From an uncultured Roseobacter sp. (lineage in GTDB: Bacteria > Pseudomonadota > Alphaproteobacteria > Rhodobacterales > Rhodobacteraceae): DNA of 64,000 nt. Both the position numbers and the translations under genes were made by a program. The DNA is taken from NCBI RefSeq assembly GCF_947493125.1, contig NZ_CANLQB010000002.1, positions 434,001 through 498,000 of the forward strand. Reading direction: 5' to 3'. Of this stretch, positions 26,957 through 38,175 are shown piece after piece; within the stretch, counting starts at the first letter, position 1; each line of letters opens with the position of its first letter. Under the pieces are notes generated by a model. The model was not told the DNA's origin, ran no database searches, and saw only the letters and a program-made list of their open reading frames with translations.

Positions 26957-29900
26957 TGACCATCTATGATGACGCCTGGGTGGCGCGCGAGGAAGCGAAG
27001 CGGGCGAGGATGGCCGAGACGGGGCTCTATGATCCGTCGGAGGAGCATTCCTCTTGTGGGGTGGGTCTCGTGGTGTCGGTTGATGGCACGAAGAGCCGGG
27101 GGGTTGTTGAGAACGGCATCAAGGCGTTGAAGGCGATCTGGCACCGGGGTGCTGTGGATGCGGACGGCAAGACCGGCGACGGCGCGGGCATTCATGTGCA
27201 GATCCCGGTGGAGTTCTTTTACGATCAGGTGAAGCGCACCGGGCATGACCCGCGTGAAGATGAGATGATCGCCGTGGGGCAGGTGTTCCTGCCGCGCACG
27301 GATTTCGGCGCGCAGGAGACCTGCCGGACGATTGTCGAGACCGAAGTGCTGCGCATGGGCTATTACATCTATGGCTGGCGGCATGTGCCGGTGGACATCT
27401 CCTGCCTCGGCGAGAAGGCGAATGCGACGCGGCCCGAGATCGAGCAGATCCTGATCTCCAACGCGAAGGGCGTGGATGAGGACACCTTTGAACGCGAGCT
27501 TTACGTCATACGGCGGCGTATTGAAAAGGCGGCTTTGGCGGCACAGGTGCCGACGCTGTATATCGCGTCCATGTCCTGCCGGTCGATCATCTATAAGGGG
27601 ATGATGCTGGCCGAGCAGGTGGCGGAATTCTATCCCGACCTGATGGACGCGCGCTTCGAGAGTGCGTTTGCGATCTATCACCAGCGCTATTCCACGAACA
27701 CCTTCCCGCAGTGGTGGCTGGCGCAGCCGTTCCGGATGCTGGCGCATAACGGCGAGATCAACACGCTGAAGGGCAACCTCAACTGGATGAAGAGCCACGA
27801 GATCCGCATGGCGTCTGGCGCCTTTGGCGAGATGGCCGAGGATATCAAGCCGATCGTCGCCTCTGGCTCGAGCGATAGCGCGGCGCTGGATGCGGTGTTC
27901 GAGGTGCTGGTGCGCGCTGGGCGGAATGCGCCGATGGCGAAGACCATGCTGGTGCCGGAGAGCTGGTCGAAACAGGCGGTGGAACTCCCGCAGAGCTGGC
28001 GCGACATGTATTCCTATTGCAACTCTGTGATGGAGCCCTGGGACGGGCCTGCCGCGCTGGCGATGACCGATGGGCGCTGGGTCTGCGCCGGGCTCGACAG
28101 GAACGGGCTGCGACCGATGCGCTATGTGGTCACGAATGACGGTATGGTGATCGCCGGATCCGAGACCGGGATGGTGCCGCTCGATGAGGCCAATGTGGTC
28201 GAGAAAGGTGCGCTGGGCCCGGGGCAGTTGCTGGCGGTGGATATGGCCGAGGGCAAGCTCTACCACGACCGGGCGATCAAGGATGCGTTGGCGTCCTCGC
28301 AGCCCTTCAGTGACTGGGTCGGCAAGATCAACGACATTGAAGAGGCGCTCGACGATGTGGTCGAGCAGCCGCTCTTCAGCGGAGCGGAGCTGCGGCGCCG
28401 GCAGGTGGCAGCGGGCTATACCATTGAGGAGCTGGAACAAATCCTGGCGCCGATGGCCGAGGATGCCAAGGAAACGCTGGCCTCCATGGGCGATGACACG
28501 CCCTCGGCGGTGCTCTCGGGCAAGTACCGCCCGCTGAGCCATTTCTTCCGGCAGAACTTCAGCCAGGTGACCAACCCGCCGATTGACTCATTGCGCGAAT
28601 ACCGCGTGATGAGCCTGAAGACGCGGTTCGGTAACCTCAAGAACGTGCTGGATGAGGACAGCAGCCAGACCGAGATTTTCACGCTCGACAGCCCGTTTCT
28701 GGGCAATGCGCAATTCGACGAGCTGATCCGGCATTTCAACACGGATGTGGTGACCATCGACTGCACCTTCGCGCCCGGCACCGGCAATTTGAGCGCCGGG
28801 CTCGCACGGATTCGAGCGGAAGCGGAAGATGCTGTCCGCTCGGGCGCGGGGCATATCATCCTGACCGACCAGGAGAGCGGGCCGGAGAAGGTCGCCATGC
28901 CGATGATCCTGGCAACCTCTGCGGTGCACAGCCACCTGGTGCGCAAGGGGCTGCGGACCTTTACCTCGATCAACGTGCGCTCTGCCGAATGTGTGGACCC
29001 GCATTATTTTGCGGTGCTGATCGGTGCGGGAGCGACCACGGTGAACGCCTATCTGGCGGAGGATTCGCTGGCGGACCGCATCGACCGCGGGCTGCTCGAC
29101 ATGAGCCTGACCACGGCGATTGACCGCTATCGCATCGCCATCGACCAGGGCCTGTTGAAGATCATGGCGAAGATGGGGATCTCGGTGATTTCCTCTTATC
29201 GCGGCGGGTTGAACTTCGAAGCGGTCGGCCTCAGCCGGGCTATGTGTGCGGAGTATTTCCCGGGCATGACCAGCCGGATTTCCGGCATTGGCGTCAGCGG
29301 CATCCAGCGCAAGGCGGAGGAAGTGCACGCGAAGGCCTGGGGCGGCCCGGCCTCGGTGCTGCCGATTGGCGGGTTCTACAAGGCGCGGCAGTCGGGCGAG
29401 ACCCACGCCTGGGAAGCGACCTCGATGCACATGATGCAGATGGCGTGCAACCGCGCGTCCTACGAGATGTGGAAGCAGTATTCGGCGAAGATGAAGTCGA
29501 ACCCGCCCATTCATCTGCGCGATTTGCTGGACATCAAACCACTTGGCACGCCGGTGCCGATCGAGGAGGTGGAAAGCATCACCTCCATACGCAAGCGTTT
29601 TGTCACGCCGGGTATGAGCCTCGGTGCACTGAGCCCGGAGGCGCATAAGACGCTGAACGTGGCGATGAACCGGATTGGCGCGAAATCGGATTCGGGGGAA
29701 GGCGGGGAGGACCCGGCGCATTTCGTGCCGGAGCCGAATGGCGACAACCCCTCGGCCAAGATTAAGCAGGTGGCCTCGGGGCGCTTTGGCGTGACGGCGG
29801 AATACCTGAACCAGTGTGAAGAGCTGGAGATCAAGGTGGCGCAGGGTGCCAAGCCCGGAGAGGGTGGGCAGCTGCCCGGCATGAAGGTCACGGACCTGAT

Positions 29901-31488
29901 TGCGCGGCTGCGGCACTCGACCAAGGGGGTGACGCTGATTTCGCCGCCGCCGCACCACGATATCTATTCCATCGAGGATCTGGCGCAGCTGATCTATGAC
30001 CTGAAACAGATCAACCCGCGCGCCAAGGTGACGGTCAAGCTGGTGGCGTCCTCCGGGGTGGGCACCATTGCTGCAGGGGTGGCCAAGGCCAAGGCGGATG
30101 TGATCCTGATTTCCGGGCACAACGGCGGCACCGGGGCCTCGCCTGCGACCTCGATCAAATATGCGGGCCTGCCCTGGGAGATGGGGCTGACCGAGGCGCA
30201 TCAGGTGCTGAGCATGAACAACCTGCGCGAGCGGGTGACGCTGCGCACGGATGGCGGTCTGCGCACCGGGCGGGACATCGTGATGGCGGCGATGCTGGGG
30301 GCCGAGGAATACGGCATCGGTACGGCGGCGCTGATCGCCATGGGCTGTATCATGGTGCGGCAGTGCCAGTCGAACACTTGCCCGGTGGGCGTGTGTACGC
30401 AGGACGACTCCTTGCGCGCCAAGTTCACCGGCAACGCCGATAAGGTGGTGAACCTGATCACCTTCTACGCGACCGAAGTGCGGGAGATCCTCGCGTCGAT
30501 TGGGGCGCGGTCCTTGGACGATGTGATCGGGCGCGCGGATCTGCTGGCGCAGGTCTCGCGGGGCTCGTCGCATCTGGATGATCTGGATCTCAACCCGCTG
30601 CTGATCACCGTCGATGGCGCGGCGGACATCGTTTACGACCGCAATCGCAAGCGCAACAAGGTGCCCGCCACGCTGGATGCGGAGATCGTGCGCGATGCCA
30701 AGCGGTTCCTCGAAGACGGTGAGAAGATGCAGCTGAGCTATGCGGTGCAGAACACACATCGGACCGTGGGGACGCGCACGTCGAGCCATATCGTGAAGCA
30801 GTTCGGGATGCGTAATACGCTGCAGCCGGATCATTTGACGGTGAAACTGTCGGGCTCGGCGGGGCAATCGCTGGGGGCGTTTGCGGCACCGGGGCTGAAG
30901 CTGGAAGTCTCGGGGGATGCGAATGACTATGTGGGCAAGGGGCTCTCGGGCGGTATGATCGTGGTGCGCCCGCCCATGGCCTCGCCCATCGAGGCGGCCA
31001 AGAACACCATCATCGGAAATACGGTACTGTATGGTGCGACGGATGGGTATCTGTTCGCCGCCGGGCGCGCGGGCGAGCGCTTTGCGGTGCGGAACTCGGG
31101 CGCCAAGGTGGTGATCGAGGGCTGCGGGTCGAACGGCTGTGAGTATATGACCGGCGGGGTTGCGGTGATCCTCGGTGAGATCGGGGCCAACTTCGGCGCG
31201 GGCATGACCGGGGGCATGGCGTTCCTCTACGATCCGGAGGGGACGGCGCCCGCGTTGATGAACATGGAGACGCTGGTGACCTGTCCGGTCACGGTGGATC
31301 ACTGGATCGGGCAATTGAAAGAGCTGCTGGAGATGCATCTGCGCGAGACGGGCAGCCGCCGGACGGCGGATATCCTGCAACACTGGGAGGCCGAGAAGGC
31401 GCATTTCCTGCAGGTGTGCCCGAAAGAGATGCTCGACAAGCTGCCGGCGCCCCTGGGGCTGGAGAACGAGGCGATCCCGGCGGAATAA
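26956..31488 (+). CDS. gltB: Glutamate synthase (NADPH) large subunit
   Basis: A 1510-residue alpha subunit. The class II amidotransferase Cys is at about residue 34 (HSSCGVGLVVS), preceded by a propeptide that is normally cleaved. The central and FMN synthase domains include SSGVGTIAAGVAKAKAD and SGHNGGTGASPATSIK, and the 3Fe-4S cysteines are in RQCQSNTCPVGVC. The C-terminal GXGXG-type beta-helix is present. With GltD it makes two glutamates from glutamine and 2-oxoglutarate. The start follows AAGGAGAC. The unusual feature is the position: separated from gltD by three genes rather than adjacent to it. Confidence 0.97.
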   Translation: MTIYDDAWVAREEAKRARMAETGLYDPSEEHSSCGVGLVVSVDGTKSRGVVENGIKALKAIWHRGAVDADGKTGDGAGIHVQIPVEFFYDQVKRTGHDPREDEMIAVGQVFLPRTDFGAQETCRTIVETEVLRMGYYIYGWRHVPVDISCLGEKANATRPEIEQILISNAKGVDEDTFERELYVIRRRIEKAALAAQVPTLYIASMSCRSIIYKGMMLAEQVAEFYPDLMDARFESAFAIYHQRYSTNTFPQWWLAQPFRMLAHNGEINTLKGNLNWMKSHEIRMASGAFGEMAEDIKPIVASGSSDSAALDAVFEVLVRAGRNAPMAKTMLVPESWSKQAVELPQSWRDMYSYCNSVMEPWDGPAALAMTDGRWVCAGLDRNGLRPMRYVVTNDGMVIAGSETGMVPLDEANVVEKGALGPGQLLAVDMAEGKLYHDRAIKDALASSQPFSDWVGKINDIEEALDDVVEQPLFSGAELRRRQVAAGYTIEELEQILAPMAEDAKETLASMGDDTPSAVLSGKYRPLSHFFRQNFSQVTNPPIDSLREYRVMSLKTRFGNLKNVLDEDSSQTEIFTLDSPFLGNAQFDELIRHFNTDVVTIDCTFAPGTGNLSAGLARIRAEAEDAVRSGAGHIILTDQESGPEKVAMPMILATSAVHSHLVRKGLRTFTSINVRSAECVDPHYFAVLIGAGATTVNAYLAEDSLADRIDRGLLDMSLTTAIDRYRIAIDQGLLKIMAKMGISVISSYRGGLNFEAVGLSRAMCAEYFPGMTSRISGIGVSGIQRKAEEVHAKAWGGPASVLPIGGFYKARQSGETHAWEATSMHMMQMACNRASYEMWKQYSAKMKSNPPIHLRDLLDIKPLGTPVPIEEVESITSIRKRFVTPGMSLGALSPEAHKTLNVAMNRIGAKSDSGEGGEDPAHFVPEPNGDNPSAKIKQVASGRFGVTAEYLNQCEELEIKVAQGAKPGEGGQLPGMKVTDLIARLRHSTKGVTLISPPPHHDIYSIEDLAQLIYDLKQINPRAKVTVKLVASSGVGTIAAGVAKAKADVILISGHNGGTGASPATSIKYAGLPWEMGLTEAHQVLSMNNLRERVTLRTDGGLRTGRDIVMAAMLGAEEYGIGTAALIAMGCIMVRQCQSNTCPVGVCTQDDSLRAKFTGNADKVVNLITFYATEVREILASIGARSLDDVIGRADLLAQVSRGSSHLDDLDLNPLLITVDGAADIVYDRNRKRNKVPATLDAEIVRDAKRFLEDGEKMQLSYAVQNTHRTVGTRTSSHIVKQFGMRNTLQPDHLTVKLSGSAGQSLGAFAAPGLKLEVSGDANDYVGKGLSGGMIVVRPPMASPIEAAKNTIIGNTVLYGATDGYLFAAGRAGERFAVRNSGAKVVIEGCGSNGCEYMTGGVAVILGEIGANFGAGMTGGMAFLYDPEGTAPALMNMETLVTCPVTVDHWIGQLKELLEMHLRETGSRRTADILQHWEAEKAHFLQVCPKEMLDKLPAPLGLENEAIPAE

Positions 31489-31495
31489 CTCTGCT

Positions 31496-31522
31496 GCGCG
31501 GCGGTTCACAAGACCGCCGCGC
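31496..31522 (+). terminator. Hairpin downstream of gltB
   Basis: GCGCGGCGGT and ACCGCCGCGC form a perfect 10-bp stem with a 7-nt loop, starting 7 nt after the gltB stop. There is no T-run, so it is either a weak terminator or an mRNA 3'-end stabiliser. Confidence 0.6.
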
Positions 31523-31539
31523 CGCCCTATAGCTGGCCC

Positions 31540-32268
31540 ATGGCGAAACGGGCGACAAAAAAGAGCAGGCGCTCCCGCAAGACATCGAAACGGTCCAACC
31601 CGCTGCGGCGGGTGGTGCGTTATGCCGGGCGCGGGCTGCTTGTGGTGGTGGGGATCGTGCTGGCGCTGATTGCGCTGGGCACGGTCGTGAACCCGCCGAC
31701 GACGCCTTACATGTTCGCGGAATCGCGGCGGCTGGGGGGCGTGGAGCAGTCCTGGGTGCCGCTGGAGGAGGTGGCGCCGGTGATGGCGCGGTCGGTCGTG
31801 GCTGCCGAAGATGCGAATTTCTGCCTGCACTGGGGGTTCGACCTCGCCGCGATCAAGGACGCGATCGCCGATGGAGGCAACCGGGGGGCCTCGACCCTGA
31901 GCCAGCAGACGGTGAAGAATGTCTATCTCTGGCATGGGCGCAATTATACGCGGAAGGCGCTGGAGGCGCTGTTCACCCCGGTGCTGGAGGCGATCTGGTC
32001 CAAAGAGCGGATCGTCGAGGTCTATCTGAACGTGGCGGAGTTCGATGAGGGTGTCTTTGGTGTCGGGGCGGCGGCGCGGCATTATTTCGGCGTTTCGGCG
32101 GGGGATTTGTCGGCGGAGCAGGCGGCGCGGCTGGCGGCGATCCTGCCGGACCCGAAGGGCCGCTCGGCCAGCAGGCCCTCGGATTTCGTGGTGAAACGGA
32201 CGCGCGCGGTGCGGTCCGGGGCTGCAACAATCCGCAAAGATGGCCGCGCGGCCTGTTTCGAGAGTTGA
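31540..32268 (+). CDS. mtgA: Monofunctional biosynthetic peptidoglycan transglycosylase
   Basis: A 242-residue GT51 glycosyltransferase. The N-terminus is basic, followed by one membrane anchor (GLLVVVGIVLALIALGTVV, about 28-46). The catalytic Glu is in AAEDANFCLHWGFD, and GASTLSQQTVKNVYLWHGRN and the RIVEVYLNVAEFDEGVFGVGAAARHYF motif are intact. It polymerises lipid II into glycan strands at the periplasmic face. No transpeptidase domain is fused. Confidence 0.95.
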   Translation: MAKRATKKSRRSRKTSKRSNPLRRVVRYAGRGLLVVVGIVLALIALGTVVNPPTTPYMFAESRRLGGVEQSWVPLEEVAPVMARSVVAAEDANFCLHWGFDLAAIKDAIADGGNRGASTLSQQTVKNVYLWHGRNYTRKALEALFTPVLEAIWSKERIVEVYLNVAEFDEGVFGVGAAARHYFGVSAGDLSAEQAARLAAILPDPKGRSASRPSDFVVKRTRAVRSGAATIRKDGRAACFES

Positions 32269-32322
32269 AACCGGGGGCCGCAAGGGGCATTGAGGACGGA
32301 GTATCTCTGACCGGAAGACCCC

Positions 32323-32988
32323 ATGGCCCGCCTGTTTCACGTCCCCCTCTCTCCCTTTTGCCGGAAAGTGCGCCTGAGCCTGGCGGAAAAGAAGATCGAG
32401 GTCGAGCTGGTCGAGGAGAGATACTGGGAGCAGGATCCGGACTTCATGCGCCGCAATCCGGCCGGTCAGGTGCCTGTGCTGCGGCTCGACGGGGTCATGA
32501 TGGCGGAAAGCGGCGCGATCTGCGAGTATATCGAGGAAACCCGGCCCGACCCCGCCTTGATGCCGAAAGATCCGGTGGCGCGGCAGGAGGTGCGGCGGCT
32601 GGTGGGCTGGTTCGACGACAAGTTTCACCGGGAGGTCACCTCGAAGCTGCTTTATGAGCGGGTCAACAAGAAGGTGATGAAGCAGGGGTATCCCGACAGC
32701 GGACATGTGAAGGCAGGGGCGAAGGCGATCAAGTATCACCTCGATTACATGACCTGGCTGCTGGATCATCGGCGCTGGCTGGCGGGGGATGTGATGACGC
32801 TGGCGGATTTTGCGGCTGCGGCGCATCTGAGCGCGCTCGATTACATCTCGGACGTGGATTGGAACCGCTCGGAGGTGGTCAAGGACTGGTACGCGAAGAT
32901 CAAGTCGCGGCCTGCGTTCCGCTCGATCCTGGCCGATCAGGTCCCCGGGTTTCCGCCGCCGCGCCATTACAATGACCTGGATTTTTGA
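32323..32988 (+). CDS. Glutathione S-transferase family protein
   Basis: A 221-residue GST-like protein. The thioredoxin-fold N-terminal domain has SPFCRKVRLSL with a potential active Cys near residue 12, and the GSH-contacting segments NPAGQVPVLRLDG and ESGAICEYIEE. The C-terminal helical domain includes MTLADFAAAAHL. Substrate is unknown. It is followed closely by queG but need not be functionally linked. Confidence 0.88.
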   Translation: MARLFHVPLSPFCRKVRLSLAEKKIEVELVEERYWEQDPDFMRRNPAGQVPVLRLDGVMMAESGAICEYIEETRPDPALMPKDPVARQEVRRLVGWFDDKFHREVTSKLLYERVNKKVMKQGYPDSGHVKAGAKAIKYHLDYMTWLLDHRRWLAGDVMTLADFAAAAHLSALDYISDVDWNRSEVVKDWYAKIKSRPAFRSILADQVPGFPPPRHYNDLDF

Positions 32989-33028
32989 GGCGGTGGTCGG
33001 ACCTCGCATATTTCTGGAACAATGAAGT

Positions 33029-34084
33029 ATGAGCGCGGTGCTCAAGACCCGACTGGTCGAGCAGGCCCTGGCGGAGGGGTTCGTGAGCGCTCGGGTTTGC
33101 AGGCCGGATGCCGTGCCCGAAATGGCCGCGCGGCTGCAGGCCTTCGTGGAGGCCGGATATCACGGGCAGATGGGCTGGATGGCGGAGCGGATGGCGTGGC
33201 GCGGTAACCCGGCAGCACTCTGGCCTGAGGCCCGCTCGGTGATCATGCTCGCCGAGAGCTATACGCCTACGTATAGTCCGCTGGAGATTTTGGACAAACC
33301 GGAGCGGGGCGCGATTTCGGTCTACGCGCAGGGGCGGGATTACCACGATGTGGTCAAGAAGCGCCTCAAACGGGTGGCGCGGTGGCTGTTGGCCGCAGTG
33401 GATGCGCCGGCGGAGGTGAAGGTTTTTGTGGATACAGCGCCCGTGCCGGAGAAGGCCCTGGGGCAGGCCGCGGGCTTAGGCTGGCAAGGCAAGCACACCA
33501 ATCTGCTCAGCCGCGCGTGGGGCAACTGGGCCTTTCTGGGTGCGATCTTCACGACCGTCGAGCTGCCAGTCGATGATCCGGAAGCGGATCACTGCGGTTC
33601 CTGCCGGGCCTGTCTGGATGTGTGTCCGACCGATGCCTTTCCGGCGCCGTACCAGCTCGACGCGCGGCGCTGCATTTCCTATCTGACCATCGAGCACAAG
33701 GGGCCGGTGCCGGACGACATACGAAAGCGTATGGGAAATCACATCTACGGGTGTGATGATTGCCTCGCCGTCTGTCCCTGGAACAAGTTTGCGGTGGCGG
33801 CGCGGGACATGCGGTTGACCGCGCGGCCCGCGTTGGTGGCACCGGCGCTGCGCGATCTGGTGCAGCTGGACGATGCGGGGTTCCGCGCGCTCTTTGCGGG
33901 CTCTGCCGTCAAGCGGATCGGCCGCAATCGTTTTGTGCGCAATGTGCTCTATGCCATCGGGAACTCCGGGCGACCCGATCTGAAACCGGCGGCGGCAGCG
34001 CTGATCCAGGATGCGGACCCGGTGGTGGCGGAGGCGGCGGTCTGGGCCGTGGCCCAGCTCGACCGGGTGGAGGCCGCGCGGTGA
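33029..34084 (+). CDS. queG: Epoxyqueuosine reductase
   Basis: A 351-residue cobalamin-dependent Fe-S enzyme for the last step of queuosine synthesis on tRNA. The cysteines of the two 4Fe-4S clusters are [16 protein letters not shown] (about residues 190-205) and [10 protein letters not shown] (about 243-252). The substrate-binding N-terminal domain has [10 protein letters not shown], and a short HEAT-like repeat closes the protein. The next gene overlaps the stop (GTGA). Confidence 0.96.
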   Translation: MSAVLKTRLVEQALAEGFVSARVCRPDAVPEMAARLQAFVEAGYHGQMGWMAERMAWRGNPAALWPEARSVIMLAESYTPTYSPLEILDKPERGAISVYAQGRDYHDVVKKRLKRVARWLLAAVDAPAEVKVFVDTAPVPEKALGQAAGLGWQGKHTNLLSRAWGNWAFLGAIFTTVELPVDDPEADHCGSCRACLDVCPTDAFPAPYQLDARRCISYLTIEHKGPVPDDIRKRMGNHIYGCDDCLAVCPWNKFAVAARDMRLTARPALVAPALRDLVQLDDAGFRALFAGSAVKRIGRNRFVRNVLYAIGNSGRPDLKPAAAALIQDADPVVAEAAVWAVAQLDRVEAAR

Positions 34085-36087
34085 GCCTGTTGCTGGGGGT
34101 GGACACCGGCGGGACCTACACCGACGCGGTGCTGATCCGTGACGAGACCGAGGTTGTGGCCTCGGCCAAGGCGCTGACGACGCGCGGCGATCTGGCCCGG
34201 GGTGTCGAGGCGGCGATCCGGTCCGTGGTGGAGCGGTCTGGTGCGGCGCCGGAGGACGTCGGGCTCGCCGCGCTGTCGACGACGCTGGCGACCAATGCGC
34301 TGGTCGAGGGGCAAGGCGGGCGCGTCGGGTTGATCTACATCGGGTTTCCGACGCGCGATATGCAGGCGCATGGGTTGGCGGAGGCTCTGGGGGAGGACCC
34401 GTTTCTGATCTGTCCGGGTGGGCATGACCATGCCGGGGCGGAGGCGCACCCGCTCGGTGAGGCCGAGATAGCCGCCTTTCTGGCCGCGCATCGGGATGGG
34501 GTGAGCGGGTTTGCCGTGGCCGCGCAGTTTGCAACGCGCAATCCGGCGCATGAACGGCAGGCGGCGGAGTTGGTCGCGGAGCTCACCGGGCGGCCCGTGT
34601 CGGCATCGCACCAGCTGTCGGCGCGGCTGAACGGGCCCAGGCGGGCGGTGACGGCGGTGTTGAACGCCCGGCTGATCGGCATGATCGCGCGGCTGATCGG
34701 GCGCACCGAGGCGGTTCTGGAGCGGCTGCGGATCGCAGCGCCGCTGATGGTGGTGCGGGGGGATGGGGCGCTGATCGCGGCGGAGCAAGCCCGGGCGCGG
34801 CCCATCGAGACGATCCTGAGCGGTCCGGCGGCCTCCCTTGTGGGCGCGCGCTGGCTCACCGGGGTGCAGGATGCGCTGGTCAGCGATATCGGCGGCACGA
34901 CAACGGATATTGCGCTGTTGCGCGGCGGTCTGCCGGCGATTGACCCGGCAGGCGCGCAGGTGGGGCCCTATCGCACAATGGTCGAAGCGGTGGCGATGCG
35001 GACGACGGGCCTCGGGGGTGACAGCGAGGTGCAGGTGGTGACCGAGGGGCTGCAGGGCGGGCTGACGCTGGGCCCCCGCCGGGTGGTGCCGGTGTCGCTG
35101 CTGGCGGTGGAGGCGCCCGAGGTGGTGCGCCCGGCGCTGGAGGCGCAGCTGCGCAGCGCTGCCTCCGGTGAGCAGGATGCGCGGTTTGTCCGGGCGGTGC
35201 CGGGGCAGAGCCGCGAGGGTCTGGGGCCGCGCGATCTTGCGGTGCTGGAGCGGGTTGGTACGGATGTGCGCCCGCTGGCGGAGGTGCTGCGGGCGCGGAT
35301 TGACCACGGGGCGCTGGCGCGGCTGGTGGGGCGCGGGCTGGTGCAGCTGGCCGGGGTGACGCCCTCCGATGCGAGCCATGTGCTGGGTCGGCTGGCGGTG
35401 TGGGACAGCGGGGCGGCGGATATGGCGGTGCGGCTGGTGGCGCGCAAGCGGGTGGGGTCGGGCCAGGTGCTGGCCGCGGATGCGCAGGCTCTGGCGCAGA
35501 GGGTCGTGGACCAGTTGACGGCGCAGACGTCGGCGGCGCTTCTGGAGGCCGCCTTCGCCGAGGAGGCGCGGGATTTCGGCGAGAGCCCGCAGGTGTTGGC
35601 GCGGCACGGGTTGATGCAGGCGGGGTTGGCCGAGCATCGCGGGCTGGTGCGGCTGAGTGCGGGGCTCAACCTGCCGGTCGTGGGATTGGGGGCGTCGGCG
35701 GCGAGTTATTATCCGGCGGTGGGCCCGGCGGTGGGGACGCAGATGGTCCTGCCGGAGCACGGGGGCGTGGCGAATGCCATCGGTGCGGTGGTCGGGCGTG
35801 TGACGATGCGGCAGAGCGGCACGGTGACCTCGGCCGGCGAGGGGCGGTTCCGGGTGCATCTGGAGGCCGGACCCCGCGATCTGACCGATCAGGCGGCGGC
35901 GCTCGAGGTGCTGGAGCGGGCGCTGCGGGATCGGGCGCGGGCGGAGGCCGTGGCTGCGGGGGCGGCGGATGTGCAACTGTCGGCCCGGCGCGATATTCGC
36001 CGTGCGATCGTCGATGGGCGTGAGGTCTTTGTCGAGGCAGTGGTGACCGTCGAGGCGAGCGGGCGGCCACGCGTCGCCGCGGGCTGA
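34081..36087 (+). CDS. Hydantoinase/oxoprolinase (HyuA-like) family protein
   Basis: A 668-residue protein starting with GTG at 34081, overlapping queG. The N-terminal ASKHA-type motif [13 protein letters not shown] and the second phosphate motif [13 protein letters not shown] are characteristic of the ATP-dependent hydantoinase/oxoprolinase A family. The usual partner HyuB is not adjacent, so either this is a stand-alone member or the partner lies elsewhere. The substrate cannot be told from the sequence. Translation overlap with queG gives no obvious functional link. Confidence 0.82.
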   Translation: MSLLLGVDTGGTYTDAVLIRDETEVVASAKALTTRGDLARGVEAAIRSVVERSGAAPEDVGLAALSTTLATNALVEGQGGRVGLIYIGFPTRDMQAHGLAEALGEDPFLICPGGHDHAGAEAHPLGEAEIAAFLAAHRDGVSGFAVAAQFATRNPAHERQAAELVAELTGRPVSASHQLSARLNGPRRAVTAVLNARLIGMIARLIGRTEAVLERLRIAAPLMVVRGDGALIAAEQARARPIETILSGPAASLVGARWLTGVQDALVSDIGGTTTDIALLRGGLPAIDPAGAQVGPYRTMVEAVAMRTTGLGGDSEVQVVTEGLQGGLTLGPRRVVPVSLLAVEAPEVVRPALEAQLRSAASGEQDARFVRAVPGQSREGLGPRDLAVLERVGTDVRPLAEVLRARIDHGALARLVGRGLVQLAGVTPSDASHVLGRLAVWDSGAADMAVRLVARKRVGSGQVLAADAQALAQRVVDQLTAQTSAALLEAAFAEEARDFGESPQVLARHGLMQAGLAEHRGLVRLSAGLNLPVVGLGASAASYYPAVGPAVGTQMVLPEHGGVANAIGAVVGRVTMRQSGTVTSAGEGRFRVHLEAGPRDLTDQAAALEVLERALRDRARAEAVAAGAADVQLSARRDIRRAIVDGREVFVEAVVTVEASGRPRVAAG

Positions 36088-36091
36088 GCCG

Positions 36092-38167
36092 TCAGGAGGC
36101 GCGGCGCTGCGGCAGTGCTTCCTCCGCCGTGTCGGGGGAGCCGATCTGGAACGACGCCGCGATCTTGCCGAGTTTTTCCACCTCGTTGGCGAGCAGCTGC
36201 GTTGCCGCATTGGTCTCTTCGAACATGGCCGCGTTCTTCTGGGTCACGTCGTCGAGGCTGCTGACGGAGGTGGTAATCTCTTCGAGGCCGCCCGACTGCT
36301 CGGCGGCGGCTGCGGCGATGTCGGCGATCATCTCGCTCAGATCGGCGACGAACCCGTCGATCTCGGCCAGGGATTCACCTGTCTTCGACACCAGATCGAC
36401 CCCTTGGTGCACCTGATCCGCGGAGGTCGCGATGAGGCTGGCGATCTGCGTTGCCGCGTCGGAGGAGCGTTGGGCGAGGGCGCGCACTTCGGAAGCCACG
36501 ACCGCGAAGCCGCGCCCGGCATCGCCCGCCCGCGCGGCCTCGACACCGGCGTTGAGCGCCAGAAGATTGGTCTGGAAGGCGATATCGTCGATCATCGAGG
36601 TGATCTTGGAGATCTCGTCGGAGCTGGAGGCGATGGCCGTCATCGCCGCGCGGGCCTGGGCCATGACCTCGGAGCCGGCGGTGGCGCGGCTCTTGGTCTT
36701 GTCGACCACATTGCGCGTGTTGCTGGCGATCTCTGCGGTGGACTTCACCGAGGTCGACATCTCGGTGATCGCGGCTGCGGTCTCTTCCAGAGAGGCCGCC
36801 TGGCTCTCGGTGCGGCGGCTGAGGTCGTCGGACGCGGTGGAGATCTCGCTGGTGCCAGAGTCGATCTCGCGGCTGGCCTCCACCACCCCGCCCAGGCTGT
36901 TGCGCAGCTTGGAGATGGCGGTGTTGAAATCCTGTTTTAGCGGATCGAAGTCAGGACCGAACGCCCCTTGGATGTCATAGCGCAAGTCGCCGTCGGCCAG
37001 TTGCGCCAAGGCCTCGCGCAGCGAACGGATCGCCTTCACCCGGGGTGTGATATCACTGGCGTATTTCACCACTTTGGCAGTATTGCCATTGGGGCCGATC
37101 ACAGGTGTGTAGCTGGCGGAAATCCAGACATCCGAGCCGTCCTTCGCGCGTCGGCGATATTCGCCTGTGTGGAACTTGCCGGACTGAAGGATGCGCCAGT
37201 GCTCGGCATATTCGGCTGTGTCGGCCTCGCCGTCGGGCATGAACATGCGGTGATGTTTGCCGACGATCTCATCGAGGGTATAGCCCATGGCGCCCAGGAA
37301 GAGATCGTTGGCGTGCCGGATGGTGCCATCGGGCGAGAATTCGATCACCGCCTGGATCTTCGAGATCGTGTTCGTCATGTCGTTGGCTTCCATGACCGCC
37401 GTGACATCGCTCTTGACCGAGATGAGGCGCGTCACATTGCCGTCCACATCCCGCTCGGCACAGAACATCGCCTGCACCCAGAAGCCGGTTCCGTCCTTGC
37501 GGAACCGCTTGAAATTACCGGCGGGAATCTTGCCGCTGCGCACCTCTTTAAGGAACTGGGCGTATTCATCCGTGCCTGCATAGTCGGGATGGACAAGGTT
37601 GGCATGCTTCTGGCCAATCATCTCATCCCGTGTGTAGCCAAACATCTCCAGCGCGGTATCGCTGGCCTCGAGGATCGTGCCCTCGATGTCATAGACCAGC
37701 CGGGCATGGGTTGCCGAGATCGCTTCGATCTGGCGAACGAGGTTTTCGGTATTGGAGTTTTCCAGCGCCCGCGCCTTGGTCACATCATGGCCGACTTTGG
37801 CCACCTGTACGATCTCGCCGAGCTCGTTCTTGATCGGAAGGTAGGTGGCGGACAGCCAGACCTTGGCGCCGGATTTGGTCAGACGACCGATGGTTTCGGC
37901 CCGCGCTTCGCCGGTCATCAGCTCATTCAGGGGCACATCCGGCCCGCCCTGCGCGGTATCTGCGGGATCGAGCAGGATGCGGCGGGGCTGGCCGACGATT
38001 TCATCTGTCGTATAGCCGAAGAGTTCACAGAATTTGTCATTCACTCCGAGGATGGTGCCGTCCGGTGAAAACCAGACCATCACGTTTGACAGGCTCATTG
38101 CCGACAGGAACGGGTCGTCCAGTCGCGCCTGGGTTTTCTCGGTGGATTTTCTCTTGAACAAAGGCAC
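36092..38167 (-). CDS. Soluble methyl-accepting chemotaxis protein with three PAS domains
   Basis: A 691-residue chemoreceptor without any evident membrane segment. Three PAS domains occupy about residues 20-130, 140-260 and 265-380; each has the W-x-S/Q-A region and an N-[DE]-F motif of PAS/PAC units. A HAMP-like segment ([13 protein letters not shown]) precedes the signalling domain with the tip region [42 protein letters not shown]. It presumably senses a cytoplasmic redox or energy cue through PAS-bound ligand. The start is GTG at 38167; its GGAGG ribosome site lies within a hairpin. No che genes are nearby. Confidence 0.92.
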   Translation of the reverse strand: MPLFKRKSTEKTQARLDDPFLSAMSLSNVMVWFSPDGTILGVNDKFCELFGYTTDEIVGQPRRILLDPADTAQGGPDVPLNELMTGEARAETIGRLTKSGAKVWLSATYLPIKNELGEIVQVAKVGHDVTKARALENSNTENLVRQIEAISATHARLVYDIEGTILEASDTALEMFGYTRDEMIGQKHANLVHPDYAGTDEYAQFLKEVRSGKIPAGNFKRFRKDGTGFWVQAMFCAERDVDGNVTRLISVKSDVTAVMEANDMTNTISKIQAVIEFSPDGTIRHANDLFLGAMGYTLDEIVGKHHRMFMPDGEADTAEYAEHWRILQSGKFHTGEYRRRAKDGSDVWISASYTPVIGPNGNTAKVVKYASDITPRVKAIRSLREALAQLADGDLRYDIQGAFGPDFDPLKQDFNTAISKLRNSLGGVVEASREIDSGTSEISTASDDLSRRTESQAASLEETAAAITEMSTSVKSTAEIASNTRNVVDKTKSRATAGSEVMAQARAAMTAIASSSDEISKITSMIDDIAFQTNLLALNAGVEAARAGDAGRGFAVVASEVRALAQRSSDAATQIASLIATSADQVHQGVDLVSKTGESLAEIDGFVADLSEMIADIAAAAAEQSGGLEEITTSVSSLDDVTQKNAAMFEETNAATQLLANEVEKLGKIAASFQIGSPDTAEEALPQRRAS

Positions 38168-38175
38168 GCTAAAGC

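Noticed and set aside
28588..33045. 1485-codon minus-strand open frame across gltB, mtgA and the GST gene
   Set aside because: It is antisense to three well-supported genes, rich in Arg/His/Pro as GC-rich shadows are, and matches no domain.
33949..36210. 753-codon minus-strand open frame over the hydantoinase-like gene
   Set aside because: Arg/His/Gln-rich antisense shadow of a recognisable HyuA-like protein; no ribosome site or motif.
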